Assembly: GCA_947383835.1 (NCBI GenBank)
Contig: CANDEV010000012.1
Coordinates: 16,027 to 80,026, forward strand
From: an uncultured Clostridia bacterium
GTDB taxonomy: Bacteria; Bacillota; Clostridia; Oscillospirales; Ruminococcaceae
Reading direction: 5' to 3'
DNA: 64,000 nt
Below, piece after piece: positions 41,906-50,554 of this stretch (position 1 is its first letter; every line of letters starts with the position of its first letter). The position numbers and the translations under genes are program-made. The notes under the pieces were generated by a model. That model was not told where the DNA came from and made no database searches. It was given only the letters and a program-made list of their open reading frames with translations.

Positions 41906-42469
41906 TTAATCAATGTTTATTTCAAGCTTTTCCTCTTCGTTTTCGAGAGCAAAGCCTATGATCTTTCGGTAAAACTCGTTTGGGTCAAGCATTATCTTGT
42001 CCCTGATAAGCTTAGCCTGCTCCTCGTCGGGAGCGTACAGCGCAAGCCTCATGATGTCAAAGTTCATGTCCTTTATAGTGCAGCTTACCTCGCAGCCGTT
42101 GTTTGTGGGAATTATCTCCATATCTGCCTTGCTTTCCCTGTCAAGCCGCGCAAAGTAGTACATAGCCGCCTTTAAAAGCTGCTTTCGGAAATAATGGGGA
42201 ATGGTGTCATTAAAATAATCCGCGCCCTGTCTGCCCTTTTCTTCAAGCTCGATATAGGTTTTACCGTCCCGCTCCGTCCTTTTTACGGACTCGTTTTTCA
42301 GCAGAACAGCCAATGCCTCCGTGTAATAAAAATAGTTTATCACTTCGCTGTCAAGAGCGATCTCATAGAGCTGCTCCTCGGTAATATCGCGGTTTATCCT
42401 GTTCAGCAGGAAACACAAAAGCACCTTTACGCCGTGTACCGAATTAAATTCAGGCGCAGTAAAATCCAT
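41906..42469 (-). CDS. DUF4364 family protein
   Basis: 187 residues. The N-terminus (VKVLLCFLLNRINRDITEEQ, EALAVLLKNESVKRTERDGKTYIELEEKGRQ) has the layout of a winged helix with its wing, and the rest fits DUF4364, a family nearly confined to Clostridia and of unknown role; DNA binding is an inference. It is the last gene of the aro unit, 17 bases behind the membrane protein gene. Confidence 0.8.
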   Translation of the reverse strand: MDFTAPEFNSVHGVKVLLCFLLNRINRDITEEQLYEIALDSEVINYFYYTEALAVLLKNESVKRTERDGKTYIELEEKGRQGADYFNDTIPHYFRKQLLKAAMYYFARLDRESKADMEIIPTNNGCEVSCTIKDMNFDIMRLALYAPDEEQAKLIRDKIMLDPNEFYRKIIGFALENEEEKLEINID

Positions 42470-42486
42470 ATATCAGTATATCCTTT

Positions 42487-43209
42487 CTACATCATATTAT
42501 CAATTTTTCTGCTGCTTTTGGGAAGCTCCGTATCTAACGTAAGTCCCTCCATTTCAGCAGAGCCTGAAGAAACGTACTCCTTTTTCTGTTTCTGTTCTTT
42601 AAGGCTGCGCTTTCTGTACTCGCTTTGCTTATAGGTAAGTCCGGTTGTGTTTGACATACTCTGCGGCTCTGTCAAAAGAGGTATGAAATCGGGATAGCCG
42701 TCCTGTAAAGAAAGGTAGTCCAACTCCTTGAAAACGCCCAAAAGAAAAATTTCAAGCCAAACACCCAACGCTCCGCCCGCAATAAGATAAAGTCCCATTG
42801 CAGTTTCGCAGGTACCGGAGATAAGACCGAAAAGACCGTACAAGCAGCCTAAGCCGTAAAAAATCAGCATAGCGATGTTGTACCCTCTTTTTTTCGTCAC
42901 ATAGGAAGCCGTTGCTAAAATTGCCAAAAGCAGGATATACGCCATAAAGCCGTAAGGGTACTCGTACATCAAATTATCTGCGGCGGGAGTATCGCCGTCA
43001 AGGTAAGCTTTGACAAAAGCCTCTCCCACAAGCAAACTTGCGCTCGCCATGCCCGCAAGCGCTCTGATAAAGTAGTATATGCCCATAACAAGGAACACCG
43101 CTCCCGAAGCAATGACCGACGAGAGAAAACCGAATTTCAGCGATTTTCTGATATTTTTCATTCTGCCGCGGTTTACTTCAAGCTCGTATTCCATTTTTGC
43201 GGAAGCCAT
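42487..43209 (-). CDS. Hypothetical membrane protein behind aroC
   Basis: 240 residues. Four to five hydrophobic segments (FGFLSSVIASGAVFLVMGIYY, YGFMAYILLLAILATASYV, IAMLIFYGLGCLYGLFGL, MGLYLIAGGALGVWLEIFL) followed by a cytoplasmic charged tail of about 60 residues (EYRKRSLKEQKQKKEYVSSG). Not recognised. The ATG at 43209 has GGAGG seven bases before it; a GTG two codons earlier is also possible. Set between aroC and the DUF4364 gene in one transcript. Confidence 0.7.
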   Translation of the reverse strand: MASAKMEYELEVNRGRMKNIRKSLKFGFLSSVIASGAVFLVMGIYYFIRALAGMASASLLVGEAFVKAYLDGDTPAADNLMYEYPYGFMAYILLLAILATASYVTKKRGYNIAMLIFYGLGCLYGLFGLISGTCETAMGLYLIAGGALGVWLEIFLLGVFKELDYLSLQDGYPDFIPLLTEPQSMSNTTGLTYKQSEYRKRSLKEQKQKKEYVSSGSAEMEGLTLDTELPKSSRKIDNMM

Positions 43210-43242
43210 GAACACCCCTCCTTTTATCGTGTAAAGCGGTCG

Positions 43243-44334
43243 TTAAAAGTTCGGATAACTAAGCATATGCGAAAGAATTACAATATTTGCCGCCGCTTCA
43301 ACGCAGGGCACCGCTCTCGGTACTACACATGGGTCATGTCTGCCCTTGATAACGAGGGTCTCGTTTTTGAGTTCGGAAAGGTCTACAGTTTCCTGCGGCT
43401 TTGCAATAGACGGAGTCGGCTTGAACGCCACTCTGAAAACTATCGGCATACCGGAGGAAATTCCACCTAATATTCCGCCGTGATTGTTTGTTTTTGTAAG
43501 TACGTGACCGTGATCGTCAACATAAAACTCGTCATTGTTCTGACTTCCCAGCATTTCCGCCACCTGGAAACCTGCGCCGAATTCTATACCCTTAACTGCG
43601 GGGATTCCGAAAACGAGCTGTGCAATGTTGTTCTCCAGTCCCTCGAATATAGGAGAACCGATACCGGCGGGGACGTTGGTCACAATGCACTCGATAATAC
43701 CGCCGAGGCTGTCCATAGACTCCCTTGCCTTTGCAATGTCGTTGAACATCGCAGTACCTTTTTTGTCGTTTATTGTCGGGAATTTCTTGTGCCTAAGCTT
43801 TATGATATCCTCCCGTGAAACTCCGCAGGGGTCGAATTTGGTATCTTTAATGTTGTGTATCTGCAAAATGTGCGCGCCTGTGTAAATGCCTCTGCGCTCC
43901 AATATCTGTCCGCAGACAGCCCCAGCAAAGCAAAGGGGCGCAGTAAGTCTGCCGGAAAAGTGACCTCCGCCGCGGACGTCGTTAAAGCCCTTGTACCGCA
44001 AAGCTCCTGTGTAGTCCGCATGACCGGGACGGGCAAGCTTTGAAATGTTGCCGTAATCCTGTGAATGAGTGTCTGTGTTGTTGATAAAAGCCGCAAGCGG
44101 CGTGCCTGTGGTATAATTATTGTATATTCCCGAAAGTATATTCGGCATATCCGTTTCGCGCCGAGGCGTGGAGGTAGCGTCCTTTTTGGGAGCGCGCCTT
44201 GCCATAAAATTGCGAAGCTCCTCCGCGTCAATATATTCCCCGGAGGGAAGCTTGTCCAGCACAACGCCTATTGCCGGTCCGTGGGATTCGCCGAAGATCG
44301 ACACTGTCAGATTATGGTTCCAAAATGACGACAT
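43243..44334 (-). CDS. aroC: Chorismate synthase
   Basis: 363 residues; anti-1,4-elimination of phosphate from EPSP to give chorismate, needing reduced FMN. Signatures: GESHGPAIGVVLDKLPSG at the start, RPGHADYTGALRYKGFNDVRGGGHFSGR in outline (GHADYTG, DVRGGG) and the FRVAFKPTPSIAKPQ segment at the C-terminus. It follows aroA by 24 bases; last step of the shikimate pathway in this operon. Confidence 0.97.
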   Translation of the reverse strand: MSSFWNHNLTVSIFGESHGPAIGVVLDKLPSGEYIDAEELRNFMARRAPKKDATSTPRRETDMPNILSGIYNNYTTGTPLAAFINNTDTHSQDYGNISKLARPGHADYTGALRYKGFNDVRGGGHFSGRLTAPLCFAGAVCGQILERRGIYTGAHILQIHNIKDTKFDPCGVSREDIIKLRHKKFPTINDKKGTAMFNDIAKARESMDSLGGIIECIVTNVPAGIGSPIFEGLENNIAQLVFGIPAVKGIEFGAGFQVAEMLGSQNNDEFYVDDHGHVLTKTNNHGGILGGISSGMPIVFRVAFKPTPSIAKPQETVDLSELKNETLVIKGRHDPCVVPRAVPCVEAAANIVILSHMLSYPNF

Positions 44335-44358
44335 CTATAAAATCATTCCTTTCGGGTT

Positions 44359-45612
44359 TTATTTTTGTGTAAACTCAAACGTCCCTCCAAGAGAGCGGAA
44401 ATCCTCCCAGAAATTGGGGTAGCTTTTTGTAACCGCCTCTGCGTCTGTAATAATTATCTCGCCGTCAGCCATAGTTGAAGCGATTGCCGACGCCATAACT
44501 ATCCTGTGGTCGTTGCAGCCCTCTATTTTTCCTCCGCGGAATTTTTCCACAGGCTCTATCTCAAGGGCGTCACCGTGAACAGTGACCTTTCCGCCTATGC
44601 TGTTCATTGCCTCGGAAATTGCGGCAAGACGGTCACATTCCTTTATTTTGAGCCGTTCCGCGCCTACAATACGGCTTGTGCCGTCCGTAAAGCAGCCCAG
44701 CACAGTCAGTATCGGCACAAGATCCGGAATGTCGGAAACGTCCTCGGTAAATGCCGAAAGACGACCGTTTATTTTATTATAACCTATTTTTTCTATAATT
44801 TCAAGGATTTTTTTGTCTCCCTGCACGGAATTTTTGTTAAGGTTTTCAACAGTAATCTCCGAACCGAGAGCATTTGCCGCAAAGTAGAACGCCGCCTGAG
44901 AGTAATCGCCCTCGACATTACAGTGGGTGCTTCGGTACTTTTGTCCGCCCTTTATGGTGTATAGCGGCAAACCGTTTTTGTCGGTACTTTCGTTTATCTC
45001 AACGCCGAAAAGCTTCAGCGCGTCCAACGTCATATCAACGTAAGGCTTCGATTCAAGCCTCGAGGTGAGCCGTATCACCGAATTTTCTTCGCACAGCGGC
45101 AGCGCGAAAAGCAGTCCCGTAATAAATTGGGAGGAAATATTTCCCTCCAGCTCATACTCGCCGCCTGTGAGCTTTCCGCTCATTGAAAAGGGCATTACAC
45201 CCTCCTCGCGGGTGATTGTAACGCCGTGTTTTCCCATTTCGCGTATGTACGGTGTAATGGGACGTTCGGGAAGCTTGCCCCTGCCGTGGAACTCACATTC
45301 GCAGCCTAAAGCCGCAGCAATAGGTATTATGAACCGAAGCGTTGAGCCGCTTTCACCGCAGTCCACAACAGCCTTTTGGGCGGGATTTTTTATACCCATG
45401 ACAGTGTATAAACCGTCCTCGCAAAAAATATTTGCGCCGAAAGCGGTCATAGCCGCCGCCGTGGCTTCAATGTCTTTGGAGGGACTTATTTTAGACAGCT
45501 CCGACACGCCTCCTGCAAGAGCCGCCGCTATCATAACACGGTGAGAGCCGCTTTTTGACGAGGGCGCGGAGACCCTGCCTATAAGGCGTTTCGGTGTGAT
45601 TTTAACTTCCAT
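44359..45612 (-). CDS. aroA: 3-phosphoshikimate 1-carboxyvinyltransferase (EPSP synthase)
   Basis: 417 residues; adds the enolpyruvyl group of PEP to shikimate 3-phosphate. Residues binding S3P and PEP are in APSSKSGSHRVMIAAA, GESGSTLRF, LPERPITPYI and CNDHRIVMA. Position 96-like glycine is within DCGESGST, where a Gly-to-Ala exchange would mark a glyphosate-insensitive enzyme; here the motif cannot decide between classes. The ATG at 45612 has AAAAGGAG before it; the frame is open for 37 codons further upstream without similarity. A 202-base gap with a CGCCCCT-TGAT-AGGGGCG hairpin lies between aroB and aroA. Confidence 0.96.
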   Translation of the reverse strand: MEVKITPKRLIGRVSAPSSKSGSHRVMIAAALAGGVSELSKISPSKDIEATAAAMTAFGANIFCEDGLYTVMGIKNPAQKAVVDCGESGSTLRFIIPIAAALGCECEFHGRGKLPERPITPYIREMGKHGVTITREEGVMPFSMSGKLTGGEYELEGNISSQFITGLLFALPLCEENSVIRLTSRLESKPYVDMTLDALKLFGVEINESTDKNGLPLYTIKGGQKYRSTHCNVEGDYSQAAFYFAANALGSEITVENLNKNSVQGDKKILEIIEKIGYNKINGRLSAFTEDVSDIPDLVPILTVLGCFTDGTSRIVGAERLKIKECDRLAAISEAMNSIGGKVTVHGDALEIEPVEKFRGGKIEGCNDHRIVMASAIASTMADGEIIITDAEAVTKSYPNFWEDFRSLGGTFEFTQK

Positions 45613-45814
45613 AACAACTCCTTTTTGGCAATAAGCGGAAAAGTCCGCCCAAATCAATAAAAGTATGAAATATTCAAGATTTTCAAATATTTTTCTAAAA
45701 TATAGTGTAAAAGTATATAACATCTTACCCGCCCCTTGATAGGGGCGCTTAACGCGGTAAAAATTTATCGCATTTTACATTTGGGGGTAGAACATGGGTC
45801 AAGGCTCAGCCTTG

Positions 45815-46891
45815 TCAGCCTTGTTGTTCGGAGAGCATTGCCAAGAATGCCTGTACGTGCATTTTTTTGATCATGGACGCACCCACATCGCAGCACACCA
45901 CAATGTTGATACTGTCTCCGAAACGCTTTTTGTCGTTGAGACAAGCCGCTCCAAGCTGCCCCATTGTCGGCTCTATCGGTACGTTCAGTCCGTAAAGATC
46001 AAGACATTTTTCAAGCCTTTCAAGCACTCCCACCTCGGCAATTCCGTGGCTTTCGGCAATTTGTGTTATCATCTTCATTCCCGCCGCAACAGCCTGTCCG
46101 TGGGTAATTCCCGTGTAATTATAGTACTGCTCGATAGAGTGCGCTAAGGTGTGACCGAAATTCAGCTTCATACGCTCGCCGCGGTCGCACTCGTCAATCT
46201 GAACAACATCACGCTTTATGGTAATATTTTGAGCAATAATGTCCTCCAGCACGTCCTTGTTCTCTCGGAGGGACTTTAAATTATATTTTTCCAATTGTTC
46301 AAAAAGCTTTGCGGATTTTATCATTCCATGCTTTACAACCTCGCCCATGCCGTCGATAAAAAATTCCTCTGGCAGGGTGTCCAAAGCGTCAATGTCGCAA
46401 AGAACAAGCTTTGGCTGCTTGAACTCTCCCACCAGATTTTTTCCGCCGTTGAGGTCTACTCCCGTCTTGCCGCCCACGGAGGAATCCACCTGCGCCAAAA
46501 GTGTGGTGGGTATCTGCACAAAGTCCATGCCGCGGAGGTACGTCGCCGCCGCAAAGCCCGTCATATCCCCTGTTACGCCGCCGCCGAGAGCTACAAGGCA
46601 GTCGCTGCGGGTAATGTTATTTTCACACAAAAAATTCCAAATTTTAATAAGCGTATCGGGAGTTTTGGACTGCTCGCCGTGGGGGAAAACGAACTTGCAG
46701 ACCTCAAATCCGTTTGCGGAAAGGCTTTGCACCACTTTTTCTCCGTGAAAACCGTCCACACTGTCGTCGGTTATCACCGCAAGCTTTACCGCTTTGGAAA
46801 CCTCTTTGATGTATTTTCCGCAGTCGTCAAGCAAGCCTGTGCCGATGATGACCTCGTATTCGCCGCTGGCTTTTACCGTTATTTTCTGCAT
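45815..46891 (-). CDS. aroB: 3-dehydroquinate synthase
   Basis: 358 residues; NAD- and metal-dependent cyclisation of DAHP to 3-dehydroquinate. The segment ALGGGVTGDMTGFAAATYLRG binds NAD, QIPTTLLAQVDSSVGGKTGVDL and the zinc ligands in GEVVKHGMI, HTLAHSIEQ and HGQAVAAGM are all present. It follows aroF by 42 bases. Confidence 0.97.
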   Translation of the reverse strand: MQKITVKASGEYEVIIGTGLLDDCGKYIKEVSKAVKLAVITDDSVDGFHGEKVVQSLSANGFEVCKFVFPHGEQSKTPDTLIKIWNFLCENNITRSDCLVALGGGVTGDMTGFAAATYLRGMDFVQIPTTLLAQVDSSVGGKTGVDLNGGKNLVGEFKQPKLVLCDIDALDTLPEEFFIDGMGEVVKHGMIKSAKLFEQLEKYNLKSLRENKDVLEDIIAQNITIKRDVVQIDECDRGERMKLNFGHTLAHSIEQYYNYTGITHGQAVAAGMKMITQIAESHGIAEVGVLERLEKCLDLYGLNVPIEPTMGQLGAACLNDKKRFGDSINIVVCCDVGASMIKKMHVQAFLAMLSEQQG

Positions 46892-46933
46892 TTCAAACAG
46901 TCCTTTCTTAAAAGATCGGGAGTACGTCCGCGC

Positions 46934-47950
46934 TTACTTTCCTATGGTACGTCCCATGTACTTCGCAAGATCTCTGACCTTTGTCATGACCTCGGCAAAT
47001 TTTGCGGGAGTAAGCTGCTGACCGCCGTCGGAAAGTGCGCTCTTGGGGTCGTTGTGGACTTCAATTTCAAGCGCGTCCGCGCCCGAAACCACCGCCGCAA
47101 GGGACATCGGTTCGATAAGAGAAACAATTCCCGTAGCGTGAGAGGGGTCAACGCAGACAGGCAGATGGGATTTCTGCTTCAGAAGCGGTACTGCCGATAT
47201 ATCAAGTGTATTTCTTGTCATTGTTTCAAAGGTTCTGATACCTCTTTCGCAAAGTGCAACGTTCATGTTTCCGCCTGCCATGATGTACTCGGCGGACATG
47301 AGAAGCTCCTCCAAAGTGTTTGCCAGACCGCGTTTGAGCAGTATAGGCTTGTCGCATTCTCCCAAAGCCTTAAGGAGCTTGAAGTTCTGCATATTTCTTG
47401 CGCCCACCTGAATGATGTCAACGTCAGCAAAAAGGTCAAGGTCGGCGATGCTCATAATTTCGGTAACTATTGGCAGACCTGTTTCCTGCCGTGCTTTGAG
47501 TAGAAGCTTGATACCTTCGCCCTCTAACCCTTGGAAGGAATAGGGAGATGTTCTTGGCTTGAACGCGCCGCCGCGGAGCATTGTAGCTCCCGCCTCCTTG
47601 CAGGCGATAGCGGTGGTGATTATCTGTTCCTCGCTTTCAACGGAGCAGGGTCCCGCGATTATTTGCAGTGAACCGTTGCCCATAACGGTATCGCGAACCT
47701 TTATCACCGTGTCATCGGGGTGGAATTTCCTGTTAGCCTTTTTGTAAGGTTCTTGTACTCGGCGTACTTCCTCAACGCAGTCCTGCGCGAAAAGGTTTTC
47801 CATATCAACCACCGAGGTATCGCCAACCAGACCGATAATGCTCTGGCTTGTTCCCTCGATGAAATTGGCGCTGATTCCTTTGTCTTTGAGAATGTTGACA
47901 AGTCTGTTTACAGACTCCTTTTGCGAGTTCTTTTTAAGAATAATTATCAT
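46934..47950 (-). CDS. aroF: 3-deoxy-7-phosphoheptulonate synthase, AroF type with N-terminal regulatory domain
   Basis: 338 residues; condenses PEP and erythrose 4-phosphate, the first shikimate step. Residues 1-70 form the ferredoxin-like regulatory domain found in the type I-beta enzymes of Thermotoga (feedback inhibition by Tyr or Phe is known in that group). The barrel has IIAGPCSVES, LRGGAFKPRTSPYSFQG and PVCVDPSHATG. AGGAGGAAA precedes the ATG. First gene of the aroF-aroB-aroA-aroC set; the other shikimate genes (aroD, aroE, aroK) are not in the window. Confidence 0.96.
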   Translation of the reverse strand: MIIILKKNSQKESVNRLVNILKDKGISANFIEGTSQSIIGLVGDTSVVDMENLFAQDCVEEVRRVQEPYKKANRKFHPDDTVIKVRDTVMGNGSLQIIAGPCSVESEEQIITTAIACKEAGATMLRGGAFKPRTSPYSFQGLEGEGIKLLLKARQETGLPIVTEIMSIADLDLFADVDIIQVGARNMQNFKLLKALGECDKPILLKRGLANTLEELLMSAEYIMAGGNMNVALCERGIRTFETMTRNTLDISAVPLLKQKSHLPVCVDPSHATGIVSLIEPMSLAAVVSGADALEIEVHNDPKSALSDGGQQLTPAKFAEVMTKVRDLAKYMGRTIGK

Positions 47951-48006
47951 TTTTATTTCCTCCTGTTAGAAATTTGCATGAAATATTATATATACAGCGT
48001 CCTCCG

Positions 48007-49038
48007 CTACTTAGTGACAATTACAGTGTCAGGAAGTCTGTCCTGAAGGGACTGCAATTCCTCATCGGAAATGTTCAAGCCCACGATATAAAGCTTTTTC
48101 AGCTCGATAAGATTTTTAAGAGGTTCAAGATTGGTGACAGGGTTTCCGTCAAGCCTTATCCAGCCGAGAGAGGTAAGCGTCATAAGCGGTTCAACGTCCG
48201 CAACGTTGTTGTTGTCAAGGTATATCTCGCTTAAATCAACCATATTGGCAACAGGCATAATGTCGCTGATATTGTTGTTGTGCAGATGCAGTCTGTCCAT
48301 CTTTTTAAGACCGCTGAGGGCGGAAATGTCGGAAACATTGTTGTCGTTAAGCCTCAGCAGAGTGATGTTCCGCAGCTCGGCAAGCGGGGAAACATCGGAA
48401 ACCTTATTTTCGGAAAGGTCGAGGACTTCAAGACTGTAAAGCCCCTCCAGCGCAGAAATATCGCTGATATTGTTTGCGCGGAGGTAAAGGTCTTTAAGAG
48501 AAACAAGTCCTGCCAAAGGTGAGATGTCGCTTACATTGTTATTGAAAAGGGACAGGGTCTCAAGGCTTGTAAGTCCCTTAACAAAGGAAATATCTGTAAT
48601 ATTATTCTGATAGACGTACAGCTCGGTGAGGTTTACCATATATTTCAAGTCTTTAACATCCTCATCGGTAAGGTCCATATTGTTGAGAGTCAGCGAGGTG
48701 AGAGAGGTACTGTACTCGGTGCCCTTTATGGTTATAAATTTAGGAAGATCTGCCATTGCCGCGGCTTTGGCTGCTGCGGCATCGCTTACCGCAGGGTTCT
48801 CCTTGCCCATGATAAAGCCCATTTTATCTTTAAATTCAATATTAGGAATTGTCTCTGCTTTAAGGGATTCCACCTGGCTTTCCAGCTCGGCGATCTTTGA
48901 TTCATAGCCCGATTCGTCAAATGTTGCAACGGTGGTCGTCTCTTCCGGTGAAGTCAGTTCCTTGATTTTTTCACAGCCTGTTGCTGAAAGAACAAGTACG
49001 GCGGCAATAGCCGCAGGGAAAATTTTACAAATTCTCAT
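48007..49038 (-). CDS. Leucine-rich-repeat surface lipoprotein
   Basis: 343 residues. Lipoprotein signal peptide MRICKIFPAAIAAVLVLSATGC (outline; lipobox SATGC, acylated Cys about residue 22), a short Thr/Glu-rich and coiled-coil region (SKIAELESQVESLKAE), then about nine 22-residue internalin-type leucine-rich repeats with the pattern L..L.L..N.ISDISPL (LFNNNVSDISPLAGL, LRANNISDISALEGL, LNDNNVSDISALSGL). Such proteins bind protein or sugar ligands at the cell surface. The ATG at 49038 has AAAAGGAG before it; a 42-codon upstream extension is rejected because it runs back into the leader RNA. Neighbour to aroF, apparently by chance. Confidence 0.88.
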   Translation of the reverse strand: MRICKIFPAAIAAVLVLSATGCEKIKELTSPEETTTVATFDESGYESKIAELESQVESLKAETIPNIEFKDKMGFIMGKENPAVSDAAAAKAAAMADLPKFITIKGTEYSTSLTSLTLNNMDLTDEDVKDLKYMVNLTELYVYQNNITDISFVKGLTSLETLSLFNNNVSDISPLAGLVSLKDLYLRANNISDISALEGLYSLEVLDLSENKVSDVSPLAELRNITLLRLNDNNVSDISALSGLKKMDRLHLHNNNISDIMPVANMVDLSEIYLDNNNVADVEPLMTLTSLGWIRLDGNPVTNLEPLKNLIELKKLYIVGLNISDEELQSLQDRLPDTVIVTK

Positions 49039-49110
49039 AATTATATTCTCCTTTTCATCGGCGGAAGCTATGGGAGTACCGCTTTTCGCGCGCAGCTCGT
49101 TTCGGCTGTC

Positions 49111-49269
49111 AAATAAAAAAGCCTGTGACAAATTGCCGCAGACCGTTACCGCCGATATGTTCACATAGGCAAAATGATTTTCTGCGGCATGGGAAAATAC
49201 ACCATAGCTGAATAATAATTGCGGTACGCAGCAGCTTCCCGCAGCTTATTCCAAACACGCATTAATACA
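49111..49269 (-). ncRNA. Unidentified structured RNA or terminated leader
   Basis: A perfect promoter starts a transcript of about 155 bases that ends in a hairpin with GCCTATGTGA/TCACAGGC ends (49121-49170) and a T-rich run on the minus strand (TTTTTTATTT). A second stem-loop GAATAA..TGCGG / CCGCA..TTATTC lies near the 5' end. It codes for nothing recognisable. It precedes the leucine-rich-repeat gene and could be an independent small RNA or an attenuating leader; no known riboswitch signature was found. Promoter surroundings resemble those of the probable 6S RNA. Confidence 0.45.
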
Positions 49270-49275
49270 TATTTT

Positions 49276-49304
49276 ATTATACAGCATTTTCAATATGATG
49301 TCAA
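49276..49304 (-). promoter_or_regulatory. Consensus promoter before the leader RNA and LRR gene
   Basis: Minus strand: TTGACA (49304-49299), a 17-base spacer and TATAAT (49281-49276). Confidence 0.88.
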
Positions 49305-49343
49305 GAGTTTTGTTCAAAAAAGGCAGAAACAATTCAATTTTAA

Positions 49344-49400
49344 AAAATAATAATGAATAATTAAAGCGCTGCAAAGTCAGCACAGTAATTATTCATTATC
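49344..49400 (-). terminator. Terminator of the hydrogenase-sensor operon
   Basis: ATAATGAATAATTA pairs with TAATTATTCATTAT around a GC-containing inner part; read on the minus strand it is followed by TTATTTTTT. It lies right behind the PHP gene. Confidence 0.75.
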
Positions 49401-49417
49401 GATCAAGTACTTACTTA

Positions 49418-50131
49418 TCACTTTCCGGCAATTGCTTTCAGTATGTCGGGAATACTTTTTGACTCCGCTTCAATGAAAAATTCCGGCTCGTGGATATGTT
49501 CAAGGTAATGCGCGTCGCTGTCGTGGATAATATTGCAGTCCTTTAAGTAACCGTGCTCACTCCTTAGCTTGTCGAGAAAACCAACGTGTTTGACCTCGGC
49601 GCAGGTGAATTTGCTTTCCGGAGGTATAAAGCCCAAATTGGAAAGCAGGCTCGTTGAGCTTTTGTCAACATGAGCGGGTATCATTATCCCGCCGTACTCC
49701 GTCACCTCGTCGTACACTCTGTCAAAGCTTATTGTGGTAGCATTTATTAACAGATACGGCTCTTTGCCGATTATTTCATCGTCCTCATTCATGATAAGCT
49801 GCCTGCCGAAAACCTCCTCGTTGTTGGGGAAAGGGGTCATGCACTCGCGGACGTGTTCTCCGAAAGCCATGGCGTTGTCAAGCTTTGGGAAAAGGCAGAG
49901 GACGTGGACTTCCTCCTCGGTGGTAAGCTCCATTCCGGGGATAGCCGTAACGCCGTAAGCCTCCGCAAGCTTCATCACCGCGGGGCAGTTCCCGCAGGCG
50001 TTGTGGTCGGTGACAGCGATAACGTCAAGCTGTTTCAGGGCAGCCATACCCACAATGTTTGAGGGGAGCATATCCTCGTCGCCGCAGGGGGAAAGGCAGG
50101 AATGAATGTGCAGATCATAGCTTAAGCGCAT
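49418..50131 (-). CDS. PHP-domain metal-dependent phosphoesterase
   Basis: 237 residues of the PHP superfamily (polymerase and histidinol phosphatase). Metal ligands are in DLHIHSCLSP (His8, His10), VTDHNA, PGMELTTEEEVHVL, AHVDK and HDSDAHYLEH. Members hydrolyse phosphoesters of nucleotides or small molecules. It closes the minus-strand operon with the HydS-like protein and two DRTGG proteins, an association seen around [FeFe]-hydrogenases in Clostridia (from memory). Its substrate is unknown; a signalling nucleotide or phosphoprotein is a reasonable guess. Confidence 0.88.
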   Translation of the reverse strand: MRLSYDLHIHSCLSPCGDEDMLPSNIVGMAALKQLDVIAVTDHNACGNCPAVMKLAEAYGVTAIPGMELTTEEEVHVLCLFPKLDNAMAFGEHVRECMTPFPNNEEVFGRQLIMNEDDEIIGKEPYLLINATTISFDRVYDEVTEYGGIMIPAHVDKSSTSLLSNLGFIPPESKFTCAEVKHVGFLDKLRSEHGYLKDCNIIHDSDAHYLEHIHEPEFFIEAESKSIPDILKAIAGK

Positions 50132-50183
50132 TTAACCGACACCTACTTTCTGTAAAAAATCCATGGGACAGGTTCTTACTCCG

Positions 50184-50519
50184 TCACTCCTTTTTGATAA
50201 GCTCGTGCGCCGCAAGAGCTGCTTCAAACACGGGCTTGTCGGTGCGGAAGACAGTCACGTCCTGCTGCTTTGCCTTTTCGAGAGCGTTTTCGTCAAGCTG
50301 CGCACCCTCCGCAAGGATTATACAGCCGCCCTCCGTCAGCACCGCAACCGCTACCGTGTTGATATTGCCCATGACTGTTACCCACACAGAGCCGCCCGGA
50401 TTTCTCGACATTGCAAAGGACAGCAGGTCGCAGCAGAAAACCTGTGTAAGCTCGGGGTCTTCACCGCCTTGGTTAAGCAGCTCAAACCCGCATTTTTCCG
50501 TAAATTCGCTAAGCTTCAT
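50184..50519 (-). CDS. DRTGG-domain protein, copy 2
   Basis: 111 residues, a single DRTGG domain, otherwise found in regulatory parts of phosphotransacetylase-like and CBS proteins. Core: VMGNINTVAVAVLTEGGCIILAEG, then DENALEKAKQQDVTVFRTD. It ends with FEAALAAHELIK. The ATG at 50519 is preferred to one three codons upstream, which is too close to the AAAGGAT site. Distantly similar to the DRTGG protein at 53552-53896; the two may form a heteromer. Follows the HydS-like gene by 35 bases. Confidence 0.8.
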   Translation of the reverse strand: MKLSEFTEKCGFELLNQGGEDPELTQVFCCDLLSFAMSRNPGGSVWVTVMGNINTVAVAVLTEGGCIILAEGAQLDENALEKAKQQDVTVFRTDKPVFEAALAAHELIKKE

Positions 50520-50554
50520 AGTATACATATCCTTTCGTAAAAAACAATTGTGAA

